Assembly: GCA_026988015.1 (NCBI GenBank)
Contig: JALSMA010000073.1
Span: forward strand, 1 to 34,577
Direction: 5' to 3'
Length of the DNA stretch: 34,577 nt
Source of the DNA: Desulfobulbaceae bacterium
GTDB lineage: Bacteria > Desulfobacterota > Desulfobulbia > Desulfobulbales > Desulfocapsaceae
Every line of letters starts with the position of its first letter. Positions within the stretch are counted from its first letter, which is position 1. The translations under genes and the position numbers were made by a program. This document shows positions 25,782-34,488 of this stretch, one piece after another. The notes beneath the pieces are model-generated. The model saw nothing but the letters and a program-made list of their open reading frames with translations. It was not told where the DNA came from and made no database searches.

Positions 25782-27620
25782 ATGGCAATCCCATTACGCA
25801 GTAATACAACAACCCAGGGAAGAAAAATGGCAGGGGCCCGCAGCCTCTGGCGTGCAAATGGTGTCACAGAAGAACAGTTTGGCAAGCCCATTATCGCCAT
25901 CGTGAACTCTTTTACCCAGTTTGTTCCCGGCCATGTCCATCTCCATGAGATTGGGCAGCAGTTGAAGAAACAGATTGCAGATCTTGGCTGCTTTGCGGCT
26001 GAGTTTAATACCATTGCCATTGATGATGGTATTGCCATGGGGCATGCGGGAATGCTTTACTCCCTTCCTTCCCGGGAACTGATTGCCGATAGCGTAGAGT
26101 ATATGTGCAATGCGCATACTGTGGATGCCATGATCTGTATCAGCAACTGCGATAAGATTACCCCCGGTATGCTGATGGCGGCCATGCGACTCAATATTCC
26201 GGCGATCTTTGTTTCCGGTGGCCCCATGGAGGCTGGAGTTGATGGTGAAAAGCGCTACGACCTTGTGGATGCCATGGTCATGGGAGCGGATCGTGAGGTA
26301 AGTGATGCTGATGTTGCTGTCGTTGAACGCTGCGCCTGTCCCACCTGCGGGTCGTGTTCCGGGATGTTCACTGCTAATTCCATGAACTCTTTGAATGAGG
26401 CCTTAGGAATGGCCTTGCCTGGCAATGGAACTGTTGTGGCAACTCATGCAAACCGTATAAGTCTCTTTGAAAGAGCAGCTGAACGAATCGTGGCCATGAC
26501 TGACGCCTGGTATAAAGATGAGGATGCCTCTGTGTTGCCGCGAAATATAGCTTCCAGGGCCGCATTTCTTAATGCCATGACCCTCGATATTGCCATGGGC
26601 GGATCCACTAATACGGTACTTCATCTTCTGGCCATTGCCAATGCCGCTGAAGTCGAGTTCAGCATGGAAGACATTGATGAGCTTTCCCGTAAAATCCCCA
26701 ATCTTTGTAAAGTTGCACCCTCTTCACATTACCACATGGAAGATGTGAATCGGGCAGGGGGGATTATGGGGATCCTTGCTGAGCTTGACCGGGCTGGAAT
26801 GATCGATTCAAGTGTCAGTCGTGTTGAGGGGCAGACCTTGCAGGAGATTCTTGCCAGCTGGGATGTGGCAGGAGAATCCTGCGATGATGAAGCACGCAAT
26901 CTTTATTTAAGTGCCCCCGCCCAGAGTGGCCGCAATCTGGTCATGGGGTCACAGAAGAGTATGTATGCTGCTGCGGATCTCGATCGGGCAGAGGGCTGTA
27001 TCCGTGATGTGGAACATGCATACAGCAAGGATGGCGGGCTGGCAGTACTCTATGGAAACATTGCCCTTGACGGTTGTATTGTGAAGACTGCGGGGGTTGA
27101 TCCATCTATCTTTAATTTTAAGGGAACTGCCAGGGTCTATTCCTCTCAGGAGAGTGCCTGCGATGCCATTCTTGGTGGTTCGGTTTCTGCAGGGGATGTG
27201 GTGATTATTCGCTATGAAGGTCCTAAGGGCGGCCCTGGAATGCAGGAGATGCTTTACCCCACCTCCTACCTTAAATCAGTACATCTTGGCAAGGAATGTG
27301 CGCTTATCACCGATGGGCGTTTCTCCGGTGGCACATCTGGACTCTCCATTGGGCATGTTTCCCCTGAGGCTGCTGCTGGTGGTGCAATAGCCCTGGTTCG
27401 TAACGGGGATGTTATCACAATAAACATTCCTGAACGCAAAATTGATGTTCAGATTTCAGATGATGAGCTGGAGCAGCGCAGGGCTCAAGAGTTGCAAAAA
27501 GGCTCCGCTGCATTCAGGCCGGATGACCGTGACCGGCATGTATCCCAAGCCCTGAAAGCGTACGCAATGTTCGCAGCATCTGCTGATAAGGGTGCCGTAA
27601 GGATAGTCCCAGGTGGCTGA
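25782..27620 (+). CDS. ilvD: Dihydroxy-acid dehydratase
   Basis: Dehydrates dihydroxy acids to the 2-keto precursors of valine, leucine and isoleucine, using an Fe-S cluster. The protein is 612 residues (E. coli 616) and closely E. coli-like throughout: [24 protein letters not shown] with C123, [11 protein letters not shown] with C192, [41 protein letters not shown] and [20 protein letters not shown]. The ATG at 25782 is chosen because GAGGTGA precedes it; a GTG nine bases upstream lies within that ribosome-binding sequence. It is transcribed away from the PilT-like gene. No other ilv gene is near. Confidence 0.98.
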   Translation: MAIPLRSNTTTQGRKMAGARSLWRANGVTEEQFGKPIIAIVNSFTQFVPGHVHLHEIGQQLKKQIADLGCFAAEFNTIAIDDGIAMGHAGMLYSLPSRELIADSVEYMCNAHTVDAMICISNCDKITPGMLMAAMRLNIPAIFVSGGPMEAGVDGEKRYDLVDAMVMGADREVSDADVAVVERCACPTCGSCSGMFTANSMNSLNEALGMALPGNGTVVATHANRISLFERAAERIVAMTDAWYKDEDASVLPRNIASRAAFLNAMTLDIAMGGSTNTVLHLLAIANAAEVEFSMEDIDELSRKIPNLCKVAPSSHYHMEDVNRAGGIMGILAELDRAGMIDSSVSRVEGQTLQEILASWDVAGESCDDEARNLYLSAPAQSGRNLVMGSQKSMYAAADLDRAEGCIRDVEHAYSKDGGLAVLYGNIALDGCIVKTAGVDPSIFNFKGTARVYSSQESACDAILGGSVSAGDVVIIRYEGPKGGPGMQEMLYPTSYLKSVHLGKECALITDGRFSGGTSGLSIGHVSPEAAAGGAIALVRNGDVITINIPERKIDVQISDDELEQRRAQELQKGSAAFRPDDRDRHVSQALKAYAMFAASADKGAVRIVPGG

Positions 27621-27683
27621 TATCGTAATTAATATTGTAGTTACTGGTCTTTTTTGGATTTGTTTTTGTGGTACATATTGATA

Positions 27684-27712
27684 TTGACAATTACTCATGT
27701 GTTCTGTAGATT
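27684..27712 (+). promoter_or_regulatory. Sigma-70-type promoter upstream of the coiled-coil gene
   Basis: A consensus -35 TTGACA (27684-27689) and -10 TAGATT (27707-27712) are separated by 17 bp. They lie about 70 bp upstream of the ATG at 27779, so the coiled-coil gene is probably transcribed independently of ilvD. Confidence 0.55.
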
Positions 27713-27778
27713 AGATGTCTTGCTTGATATAGTATATTGCCATCGAAGTTTTCTATTATATTTTTATGAGGTCTGGTT

Positions 27779-28672
27779 ATGAGTAAAAATCAAATTATCA
27801 TCGCCTTGGTTGTGCTTACTCTGGTGGGTACGATATGGGGGTCGGTTCAGGATAAAAAAAGTAAAAGTCTTGAAAGGCAGCTTGCAGCATTAAAAGCCGA
27901 TCCTCCTGCATCACCAGCTGTTGATGAGGCAGTAGCCAGTGATGCCCAGGCTGTGGTAAACAAAGCACTTACTGAGATAGCAGATCTGAAATCTCAGAAC
28001 AAGGCTCTTTTGGCAGATGCGGAAACTTTGCGTAGCAGTGTGGCCAGTCAGCAGAAAGAGATTGCCAGTCTTAAAAAACAGCTTGCTGAGGCAAGCAGTG
28101 GTTCTCAAACCATTGGAGCAATGCAGGCGCAGCTTGACAAGGGTGCAGCCGAAATCACAAAACTTCAGGAAGCTCTGACTGCTGCAAAGGCAGAGGTTGC
28201 TCAGAAAACGGCAGCCCTTGCGGCTGCAGAAGAGGTTGCTGCGGGTTTAGAGGGCGTAAAGTCTGTTCTGGCTAACAGCGTGGACGCTTATAGTGCAAAA
28301 AGTCAAGAACTTTCGGCTGAGGTTGAGGAGTATCATTTGCGTATCCAGTCCCTTGAAAAGGCCCTGGAAGAACGTACGAAGAGTCTTGTTGCTGCCGGTG
28401 AGGAATTGGCACGAACCAAGCTGAATATGAATGTTTTACTCTCCAAAATCGCAGCTCAGAATAACTCCCTTGAAATACTTGAGGAAACCCGAGTGGCACT
28501 TGAAAAAGAGCTTGCCATGAAGTTTCTGACCATAGAGGATCTTCAGCGGCAGTTGAGTATTAAGGTCGTTTCGGAGGATGTAAGTACTGAGGAGCCAGTT
28601 ACTGAAGAAGATCAGGCAGCTCCTGCAGAAGAGGTTCAGCAGGCTGTTGAGGAATCGAGTGCTGCACACTGA
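27779..28672 (+). CDS. Membrane-anchored coiled-coil protein, function unknown
   Basis: A 297-residue protein with an N-terminal hydrophobic segment (about 6-22) that is probably an uncleaved anchor. A linker rich in Ala, Pro, Ser and Asp follows, then long heptad-rich alpha-helical stretches (about 60-265) rich in Ala, Glu, Lys and Leu, and a Glu/Ala tail. I do not recognise a domain. The layout resembles periplasmic coiled-coil scaffolds, but low-complexity helices make homology unreliable. The start follows GAGGT at six bases. A strong terminator follows the gene, so it looks monocistronic. Confidence 0.75.
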   Translation: MSKNQIIIALVVLTLVGTIWGSVQDKKSKSLERQLAALKADPPASPAVDEAVASDAQAVVNKALTEIADLKSQNKALLADAETLRSSVASQQKEIASLKKQLAEASSGSQTIGAMQAQLDKGAAEITKLQEALTAAKAEVAQKTAALAAAEEVAAGLEGVKSVLANSVDAYSAKSQELSAEVEEYHLRIQSLEKALEERTKSLVAAGEELARTKLNMNVLLSKIAAQNNSLEILEETRVALEKELAMKFLTIEDLQRQLSIKVVSEDVSTEEPVTEEDQAAPAEEVQQAVEESSAAH

Positions 28673-28696
28673 GACGCATTTTACAGAGAATATGAG

Positions 28697-28734
28697 CTGC
28701 CTTTATCCAGAATGGGATAGAGGCAGTTTTTTTT
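28697..28734 (+). terminator. Rho-independent terminator after the coiled-coil gene
   Basis: The arms CTGCCTTTATCC and GGATAGAGGCAG (28697-28726) pair with one G-U wobble around a short loop, and eight T residues (28727-28734) follow directly. It separates the coiled-coil gene from yedF and argues against a yedF start at 28740, which lies only 5 bp past the T-run. Confidence 0.85.
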
Positions 28735-28781
28735 GTTGAATGATCACCATTAAGAATGGTGCGGTACAGGAAGAACCTGAT

Positions 28782-29393
28782 ATGGAAATTTTGGATTGTA
28801 GTGGATTAAACTGTCCTGAGCCAGTTTTGCGAACGAAGGCTCATCTGGAAAAGAATTTGAATGAGACTTTTGGCGTTTTGGTGGACAATGAGGCGTCACG
28901 CGAGAATGTACTGCGTTTTTCAAGGAGCAGGGGTTGTGAGGCAAAGGTCACAGACAGTGCTGATAAAAACTTTCTAATCCATGTGACTCCAGGAGGAGAG
29001 GTGCTGGATGAAAACTTTGAGAAAGATGAATATCTCTGCGAAGTCACGTCCGGGGCTAATCTTGTCTATGTGATAGCCTCTGATTCAATGGGGCGTGGTT
29101 CTGATGAGTTGGGCTGGGCTTTGCTGCAGACCTATGTCACAACCATTGCTGAGATATCACCCCTTCCTTCTCACATATTACTTTATAATGGTGGTGTGAA
29201 GTTGGCCAGTACACCGGGCAAGGCTCTTGAATCCCTGCAGCTGCTTGAAAAGAAAGGTGTCACAATCTGGATTTGTGGAACCTGTCTTGAGCATTTCAGA
29301 TTAGAAAAAAAACAACAGGTGGGGGGGATCACCAATATGTATGATATTATGAGTACCATGGCTACTGCTGGAAAGGTCGTAAGTCCTTATTGA
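28782..29393 (+). CDS. yedF: YedF-type sulfurtransferase-like protein (selenium metabolism family)
   Basis: A 204-residue protein. The N-terminal TusA-like domain (1-75) carries the CPxP motif with the sulfur-carrying cysteine at residue 11 (LNCPEPV). The C-terminal part (about 90-204) is DsrE/DsrF-like, with YVIASDSMGRGSDELG and a possible second cysteine in WICGTCLEHF. The family is annotated as sulfurtransferase-like and co-occurs with selenium use, though its reaction is not established. The start at 28782 has GGAAG eight bases upstream; an earlier in-frame ATG at 28740 sits just past a terminator. The next gene begins about 20 bp after the stop, so the two are probably cotranscribed. Confidence 0.88.
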   Translation: MEILDCSGLNCPEPVLRTKAHLEKNLNETFGVLVDNEASRENVLRFSRSRGCEAKVTDSADKNFLIHVTPGGEVLDENFEKDEYLCEVTSGANLVYVIASDSMGRGSDELGWALLQTYVTTIAEISPLPSHILLYNGGVKLASTPGKALESLQLLEKKGVTIWICGTCLEHFRLEKKQQVGGITNMYDIMSTMATAGKVVSPY

Positions 29394-29413
29394 CATCCGG
29401 ATTTATAGTGTAC

Positions 29414-30535
29414 ATGAAAATATCTCCAGCTCCTGTGGATCATATTGCTGATGACTGTGTCAGCTGTGGGATTTGCGTTAAAGAATGTTCCTTTCTCCAG
29501 GAATACGGATCGCCAAAAGATCTTGCTGAAAACTGGCGAAGTGGGCAAAATCAAGGTGGAAAACTCTTTCCTTTCGAGTGCAGTCTCTGTGGCCTGTGCC
29601 TTGGAGTGTGCCCCAAAAAGCTAGATCCTTCTGCGATGTTTCTTACCATGCGTAGAGAGCTTATGGCTGGTGGTCAGGGTATACTCAGACAGCATAAGAC
29701 CATCAGATCGTATGAGAAGCGAGGGAGTTCTCCTCTGTTTTCTTTTTATTACTTTCCCGAGGGATGTACCACAGTGCTTTTCCCTGGATGTGCCTTTCCG
29801 GGAACTCGTCCCGATACGTTGCTGCATCTTTATCAGCACCTTCAGAGCTCCATTCCGAACCTTGGAATAGTTATGGACTGCTGTACAAAACCTTCCCATG
29901 ATCTCGGTGACAGTGCGCATTTCACGAAGATGTTTTCGCAACTCTGTCGGATTCTAGACTCCAATTCAGTAACTAGGGTTCTTGTAACCTGCCCGAATTG
30001 CCATCGTATCTTTAAAGAATACGGGCAGGGGATAGGGGTGGAGAGTGTCTATGAAGTGATGCCTGGGGGTGATGGCTTGCCGGTTACCACTGAGACAGAG
30101 GTGACAGTACACGATCCTTGCGGGGTGAGATTCGCGTCATCGGTACAGGATGGTGCAAGGGAATTGCTGCAGCAGCAGGGAGTGCGGATCAGAGAGATGG
30201 AGCATAACCGTCAGAAGACTTTCTGCTGCGGCGAGGGCGGGGCTGCCGGGTTTATCAGGCCTGATTTTGCAAAATCATGGACCGACAAGCGGGTGAGGGA
30301 AGCAAAGTCTAACCTTATCATCAGCTACTGTGCTGGTTGCACACAATTTCTCGGTGAGGCTGCCAACTGCCACCATCTGCTTGATTTTCTCTTTTTTTCG
30401 CAGCGGGTAATGGAGGGACGCCACAAAGTGAGTCGTGCCCCGTTTACCTACTGGAACCGTTTCCGGCTAAAGCAAAAACTCAGGAAGATGTGCTGTGCTG
30501 GTCGTTGTGGTACCCGTAACCAGATGGCCGGTTAA
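29414..30535 (+). CDS. Two-[4Fe-4S] ferredoxin plus CCG-domain oxidoreductase subunit
   Basis: About 373 residues, cytosolic. Two [4Fe-4S] ferredoxin motifs lie near the N-terminus (CVSCGICVKEC and CSLCGLCLGVCP). Two CCG-type cysteine regions follow: LFPGCAFPGTR with MDCCTKP, then CPNCHRIF, HDPCGVR, FCCGEGG and YCAGC. This is the layout of HdrD/GlpC/LutA-like subunits that pass electrons to disulfide or 2-hydroxyacid-type reactions. The partner subunit is not present. It follows yedF directly; an alternative TTG start at 29390 would overlap it. Its TAA stop overlaps the TAA of the convergent CBS-ACT gene within TTAA. Confidence 0.9.
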   Translation: MKISPAPVDHIADDCVSCGICVKECSFLQEYGSPKDLAENWRSGQNQGGKLFPFECSLCGLCLGVCPKKLDPSAMFLTMRRELMAGGQGILRQHKTIRSYEKRGSSPLFSFYYFPEGCTTVLFPGCAFPGTRPDTLLHLYQHLQSSIPNLGIVMDCCTKPSHDLGDSAHFTKMFSQLCRILDSNSVTRVLVTCPNCHRIFKEYGQGIGVESVYEVMPGGDGLPVTTETEVTVHDPCGVRFASSVQDGARELLQQQGVRIREMEHNRQKTFCCGEGGAAGFIRPDFAKSWTDKRVREAKSNLIISYCAGCTQFLGEAANCHHLLDFLFFSQRVMEGRHKVSRAPFTYWNRFRLKQKLRKMCCAGRCGTRNQMAG

Positions 30536-31185
30536 GTCTGTTCTGTCTCCAGAAGGACCCGGTTGACCTTTGCGCCGGAGTCCCACAGGGCGTCAATCAT
30601 GCTGTCCATTTCTTTTCCAGCCACCCGAATGGTGAGCAATTGGTGGTCAGGGCTGTAGTTCTTGATGATGGTGATGGCCAGCAACTGCATATTGAAATCT
30701 TTGCAGATATCGGTGATCTTGTACACGGCGGCTCCATTATTTTGAATCTGCAGTTCAATTCGAGCCCCTGATTCCCCCCCGCCCAATATTTCTGCAAAGG
30801 CTTGAAATATATCTGTTTCTGTTATTATTCCCAGCAGTTCATCGTTTTCCACCACCGGTACGGCTCCAATTTTAAAACGACGCATCAAAAGGGCCACATC
30901 TTCCAGTGGATCCATGGGATGGGCGGTGACAGGATTGGATGTCATAAATGAAGAGACCTTTGCCTGGGTGGCGATGATTGTTTTTTGAGGACTGGAAGAA
31001 GAGTCAATGGCAGAAGGAAGGGCCCTGTGGATATCACTCTGAGTGATGATTCCCACCAGCGTATTATCTTTGACCACAGGCAGATGGCGGAAATGAGATT
31101 GGCTTATGATTTCAACCGCCTGGCCAATAGGAGTGTTCTCGTCAACTGTGGTGACATCCTGCTGCATCCAAAGTTTAATAAACAT
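30532..31185 (-). CDS. CBS-CBS-ACT-like regulatory protein
   Basis: A 217-residue cytosolic protein with two CBS motifs (about 7-62 and 80-137: HFRHLPVVKDNTLVGIITQSDI and GAVPVVENDELLGIITETDI) and a C-terminal ACT-like fold (about 140-217, ARIELQIQNNGAAVYKITDICKDF). CBS pairs bind adenosyl nucleotides and ACT domains bind amino acids, so this is probably a metabolite sensor. The start follows ACAGGAGAACCC. It lies 11 bp after FapA in a three-gene operon. Confidence 0.88.
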   Translation of the reverse strand: MFIKLWMQQDVTTVDENTPIGQAVEIISQSHFRHLPVVKDNTLVGIITQSDIHRALPSAIDSSSSPQKTIIATQAKVSSFMTSNPVTAHPMDPLEDVALLMRRFKIGAVPVVENDELLGIITETDIFQAFAEILGGGESGARIELQIQNNGAAVYKITDICKDFNMQLLAITIIKNYSPDHQLLTIRVAGKEMDSMIDALWDSGAKVNRVLLETEQT

Positions 31186-31196
31186 GGGTTCTCCTG

Positions 31197-32849
31197 TTAT
31201 AAATCTGTCTCGATGAAAGTGGAGTTGTCACTGTGCAGTGAAAAACGAATCCCATGAAAATCATATTCAATGGTAGTGGTGGCATTGCCGATCTGGATCT
31301 CTGTTCCACTGAAGATTGTTCCTTCCACGGTGATGGATATTGTTTTTAGAAAAGCACTCTCGCTGCCACTGGTTCCTGCTGGGATGAGGTCGAGGCCGGT
31401 CATATTCTGATAAAGTGTGTTAATCGCCTCTTCAAGGGACTGTCGTTGTTTAATATTTTTCTTCATTCCGTGGAGCTGCAGGAAGGTGAGGCATTCTTGT
31501 TCGGTGTCTCGCAACTGAGCGCGGATTCGTAAGTAGCGCAGGTACTTTCCAGGGGAAATTCCTGCTGCAAGGAGAGTCGGAGGTGCGTTGGGTGAACCCA
31601 CATTACCGAGAGTGATGCTAGCGCCGCTCATCAGAAATCCTGCCATGACCTGACTGCTCTTTTGGCCCAGGATATCGCCATCAGACATTATTGTACTGTA
31701 GTAGGCCTGTTTTCGTATGATGGTCTTTCCTTTTACCCGCAGATTAGCCTGCTCTATGAAACTGAAGTCTGCATCTCCTGCCACGCTTACCTTACAGTTT
31801 TTGCCAAGGATTCCACCTTTGATAACCAGGTTTCCACCGCACTTGATGGTTGCCGATCTGACATTTCCACCAAGGAGCAGATCGCCACGGGTGTCTACCT
31901 TGAATCCGGGGAGGATCGTGCCTTTTATTTCGACGGCATCCTGGGATTCAATATTGCCAGTACTGTAATCAATGTTTCCGGGGATAAGTTGATGGGCACA
32001 AACTTTGATGGAGTTGTCGCTTACAAGGGAGAGGATACCACTGCGACTGGCAATAACAAGGCCCTTTTCTTCATCGTAGACAGCATCGTCAGAAACAGCG
32101 AAGGGAATATCTCTTCCCGGGAGTTGAGGGATTTCATCACCGAGAACATTGAGGCCAGGGGTACCACTTGTGGGTGGAACTCGTGTGGCAATAACCTGTC
32201 CTTTTGAAACACCAACAAACATTTTTCGTTCACGAAAATCGATCGTACCGTTCCCGAGGAGTTTTCCAGGAAGAGGACCAACCTCGATATTAAAACGGAG
32301 CAAACTATCCTTGCCGTTTATGGGAAGAAATCCCCTGGCGACGGTTTTATTTTTGAGGATTATTTTTTCAGTGGCGGAGTATTGCAGTAATTGAGATAAG
32401 CGCTCTTCCATTATCCCAAAACGAATATCATTACCCTCAAGGATCTCTGCAATGATTTCGAGAGTTGGACCGGGAGTGTCAGATAGAGGAGGGTAGATGG
32501 TGAGCTGTGCTTCCATCATATCCTTTGAAATTGTCACCAGGGGGATCATGGTGATCATTATGAGGTGCATCTTTTGACTGGTTTTGCTGGATATCTGAGG
32601 GTACCCGTCTATTTCAGCGCTGATGGTATGTTTGTCATCTGTAAGCCGAGTATGTTTTCCTGTGACCAGTTCAAGTGGTCTTTTTGGGGGATTGTCTACA
32701 GGGGGAAGAACCAGTTGAACAAGAGGTTGGTTTTTTCGTACCAGCTCCATGGTCTGAACAGAGGATTGATCCCTTGCGGTAATATTTTCGGTACGGAACA
32801 GAAAATTGGCAATCAGAAGGGGATGAGCTTCTTTGGTCTCGTTGCTCAA
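31197..32849 (-). CDS. FapA/DUF342-family polymer-associated protein
   Basis: A 550-residue cytosolic protein of the FapA (flagellar assembly protein A, DUF342) family. The N-terminal 100 residues are atypical and hydrophobic-rich in parts. The family core (about 170-430) is repetitive beta structure: GQVIATRVPPTSGTPGLNVLGDEIP and then SQDAVEIKGTILPGFKVDTRGDLLLGGNV repeats (parallel beta-helix). A C-terminal coiled stretch precedes a final beta part. FapA affects flagellar or polar-organelle biology in some bacteria. The gene starts with TTG, 2 bp after the NifM-like stop, so translation is likely coupled. No flagellar gene is adjacent. Confidence 0.85.
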   Translation of the reverse strand: MSNETKEAHPLLIANFLFRTENITARDQSSVQTMELVRKNQPLVQLVLPPVDNPPKRPLELVTGKHTRLTDDKHTISAEIDGYPQISSKTSQKMHLIMITMIPLVTISKDMMEAQLTIYPPLSDTPGPTLEIIAEILEGNDIRFGIMEERLSQLLQYSATEKIILKNKTVARGFLPINGKDSLLRFNIEVGPLPGKLLGNGTIDFRERKMFVGVSKGQVIATRVPPTSGTPGLNVLGDEIPQLPGRDIPFAVSDDAVYDEEKGLVIASRSGILSLVSDNSIKVCAHQLIPGNIDYSTGNIESQDAVEIKGTILPGFKVDTRGDLLLGGNVRSATIKCGGNLVIKGGILGKNCKVSVAGDADFSFIEQANLRVKGKTIIRKQAYYSTIMSDGDILGQKSSQVMAGFLMSGASITLGNVGSPNAPPTLLAAGISPGKYLRYLRIRAQLRDTEQECLTFLQLHGMKKNIKQRQSLEEAINTLYQNMTGLDLIPAGTSGSESAFLKTISITVEGTIFSGTEIQIGNATTTIEYDFHGIRFSLHSDNSTFIETDL

Positions 32850-32851
32850 GG

Positions 32852-33718
32852 CTATATTTCCCCCCTGGGTCGAACAAGATCGTGGAGCCAGGTGCGACAG
32901 GCTTCCAGTTGTTTCTTTTTCAGGAGTATAGAAAAAATTTCAGAGGATGCTTTTTTGAGGGATGATTCCTTTACCGGTATAATTTTTTTGCAGTAGAGAA
33001 TATTGAATCCGTCTGCTGTTTCTATGATATCACTTATTTCTCCCTGGCGGAGAGAAAAAAGGATCTTGTCTAGATCGGTGCAGAGTTCACCAGCTACTAG
33101 GTTTTTCAAATTACCACTGCCGGAAACGGCGCAGCTGGAATGGAGGCGGGCCTCTCTGCTAAATGTCTTCGGATGCTGGCAGACTCTGTCGCGGATGTTT
33201 GTTATCAAGGCAAAGGCTTGGTCGATTTCCCGAACGGAAACCGGATTGAAAGGGATGTGGATGTGTCCGGCGATACGCCTCTCCTGCAGCCTGAAATCTG
33301 CATGGTTCCGGGTGTAATAGGAGAGTATTTCAGCCGCAGTCACAGACTGTACTGTAGAAGCAACCCTGGAAAGTACTGTCTCCACCCGAAGGTCGTTGTG
33401 AAGAGCAATGGTATACTCTTCCATTTGCATATTGTTTTCCTCCAGAGTGGAAAAAAAAACATCGCTGCTGGGATATTCGGAAATAACATCTTCCAGGGTT
33501 TGGTTCAGGGTAACCTCGGGAATAACAACACAACAGGCATCTTCTGAGGTAAGGATAACCTGATGGAGAAGCATTTCTTCATTGGCGTGCTGGTATGCAA
33601 GGGTGTATTCGTGCTTTGTCAGATTACTGGTACTTTTCTGGAAATCTTGAAAGGCAAATTTCATGAGATGAAAGGACAGTGATGGGTCAATCTGATTTTG
33701 CTCTTTATCCTGCTGCAT
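32852..33718 (-). CDS. NifM-like parvulin-type peptidyl-prolyl isomerase
   Basis: A 288-residue protein without a signal peptide. The N-terminal part carries the NifM-like helical pattern, with VVIPEVTLNQTLEDVISEYP and LHNDLRVETVLSRVA resembling the equivalent NifM segments. The parvulin-type isomerase domain begins at about 160 (ERRIAGHIHIPFN) and runs to about 262. NifM assists maturation of the nitrogenase Fe protein in diazotrophs. No nif gene is present here, so the client is open. The start at 33718 has AGAGGATCTT upstream; a GTG at 33748 has none. It leads the operon with FapA and CBS-ACT. Confidence 0.7.
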   Translation of the reverse strand: MQQDKEQNQIDPSLSFHLMKFAFQDFQKSTSNLTKHEYTLAYQHANEEMLLHQVILTSEDACCVVIPEVTLNQTLEDVISEYPSSDVFFSTLEENNMQMEEYTIALHNDLRVETVLSRVASTVQSVTAAEILSYYTRNHADFRLQERRIAGHIHIPFNPVSVREIDQAFALITNIRDRVCQHPKTFSREARLHSSCAVSGSGNLKNLVAGELCTDLDKILFSLRQGEISDIIETADGFNILYCKKIIPVKESSLKKASSEIFSILLKKKQLEACRTWLHDLVRPRGEI

Positions 33719-34488
33719 AAGATCCTCTGGAAGTGGAATGGCAGCCACTGCAAAAGTATATGTATTCTCTGAATTCGTGCCGGCGTCGTAATTGTTTTTT
33801 TAGTAACATGCTGAGTTATAGGTGTAAAATTTCCTATCAGACAAGTTTGGAGAAATCACCAGCCTCCCTTTGGGTCATTTGCTGCCGACTGTCCTGTATC
33901 TTTTTGATGCGCCTGTTGCTCCTCAAGGAGATGAAAGGAGGTAGATGCTTGCGACTAATTATTGTAGCTTTATTGTATCGCATTACTTTGCGGAAACAAA
34001 ATTTTTCCGGATGAAAAATGAAAAAAATGCATCTTGCAGAACTCTTTTTTTCTTTTGGAAAATAGCAGAGAATTATAGGCGATAAGCAGTTTCTTTCGGA
34101 AAGGCAAGAGTGCAAGGGGGAGAGTTGTCGCCGAAACCATGGCGCGTATTGTGAATTTTGGTACAGGTGAAGGGCTGCTGTTGCAATCTTGGAAAAAGAT
34201 AGATCTGTATATGTGATACGACGGAAGTCACGTTATACATTGCGGAAGATGAATTTGTAAAAAGGGAATTTTCTGTGGGACAGGGTAGGCTGAGAAAGGT
34301 CCTGAAAAAAGTATGTAAGAAAGCGTTTCTTCGAAGTAACAAGGTATGTCTGTCTCTGTACAGTGCTGCAGACAGGGGACATATTACAGCGCAGTGACAG
34401 TGAACTCTTTATTGACAAGATTGTAAAAAGCCAAAACAACCAATGCCTAAGTAGAGCTTCCTCAATAAGTCATCCAGCTACAAGCTGA
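33719..34488. other. AT-rich region without a confident gene
   Basis: About 770 bp upstream of the NifM-like operon. It probably holds that operon's promoter on the minus strand. I saw no tRNA, repeat copy or terminator. Two weak coding hints exist on the plus strand: a 46-codon frame at 33945-34085 preceded by AAAGGAGG, and an open frame without ATG at 34203-34397. I would not annotate either with confidence. Confidence 0.5.
33945..34085 (+). CDS. Possible 46-residue small ORF with strong ribosome binding site
   Basis: ATG at 33945 is preceded by AAAGGAGG, but the spacing from GGAGG to ATG is only 3 bases, short of optimal. The product has several Phe, Lys and Asn and two Cys and matches nothing I recognise. 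Coding is doubtful. Confidence 0.18.
   Translation: MLATNYCSFIVSHYFAETKFFRMKNEKNASCRTLFFFWKIAENYRR

Noticed and set aside
34080-34140. Possible riboswitch fold, with GGCGA near 34078 pairing with TCGCC near 34130
   Set aside because: I compared it by eye with c-di-GMP, cobalamin and glycine riboswitch cores and found no match; the pairing is only 5 bp.
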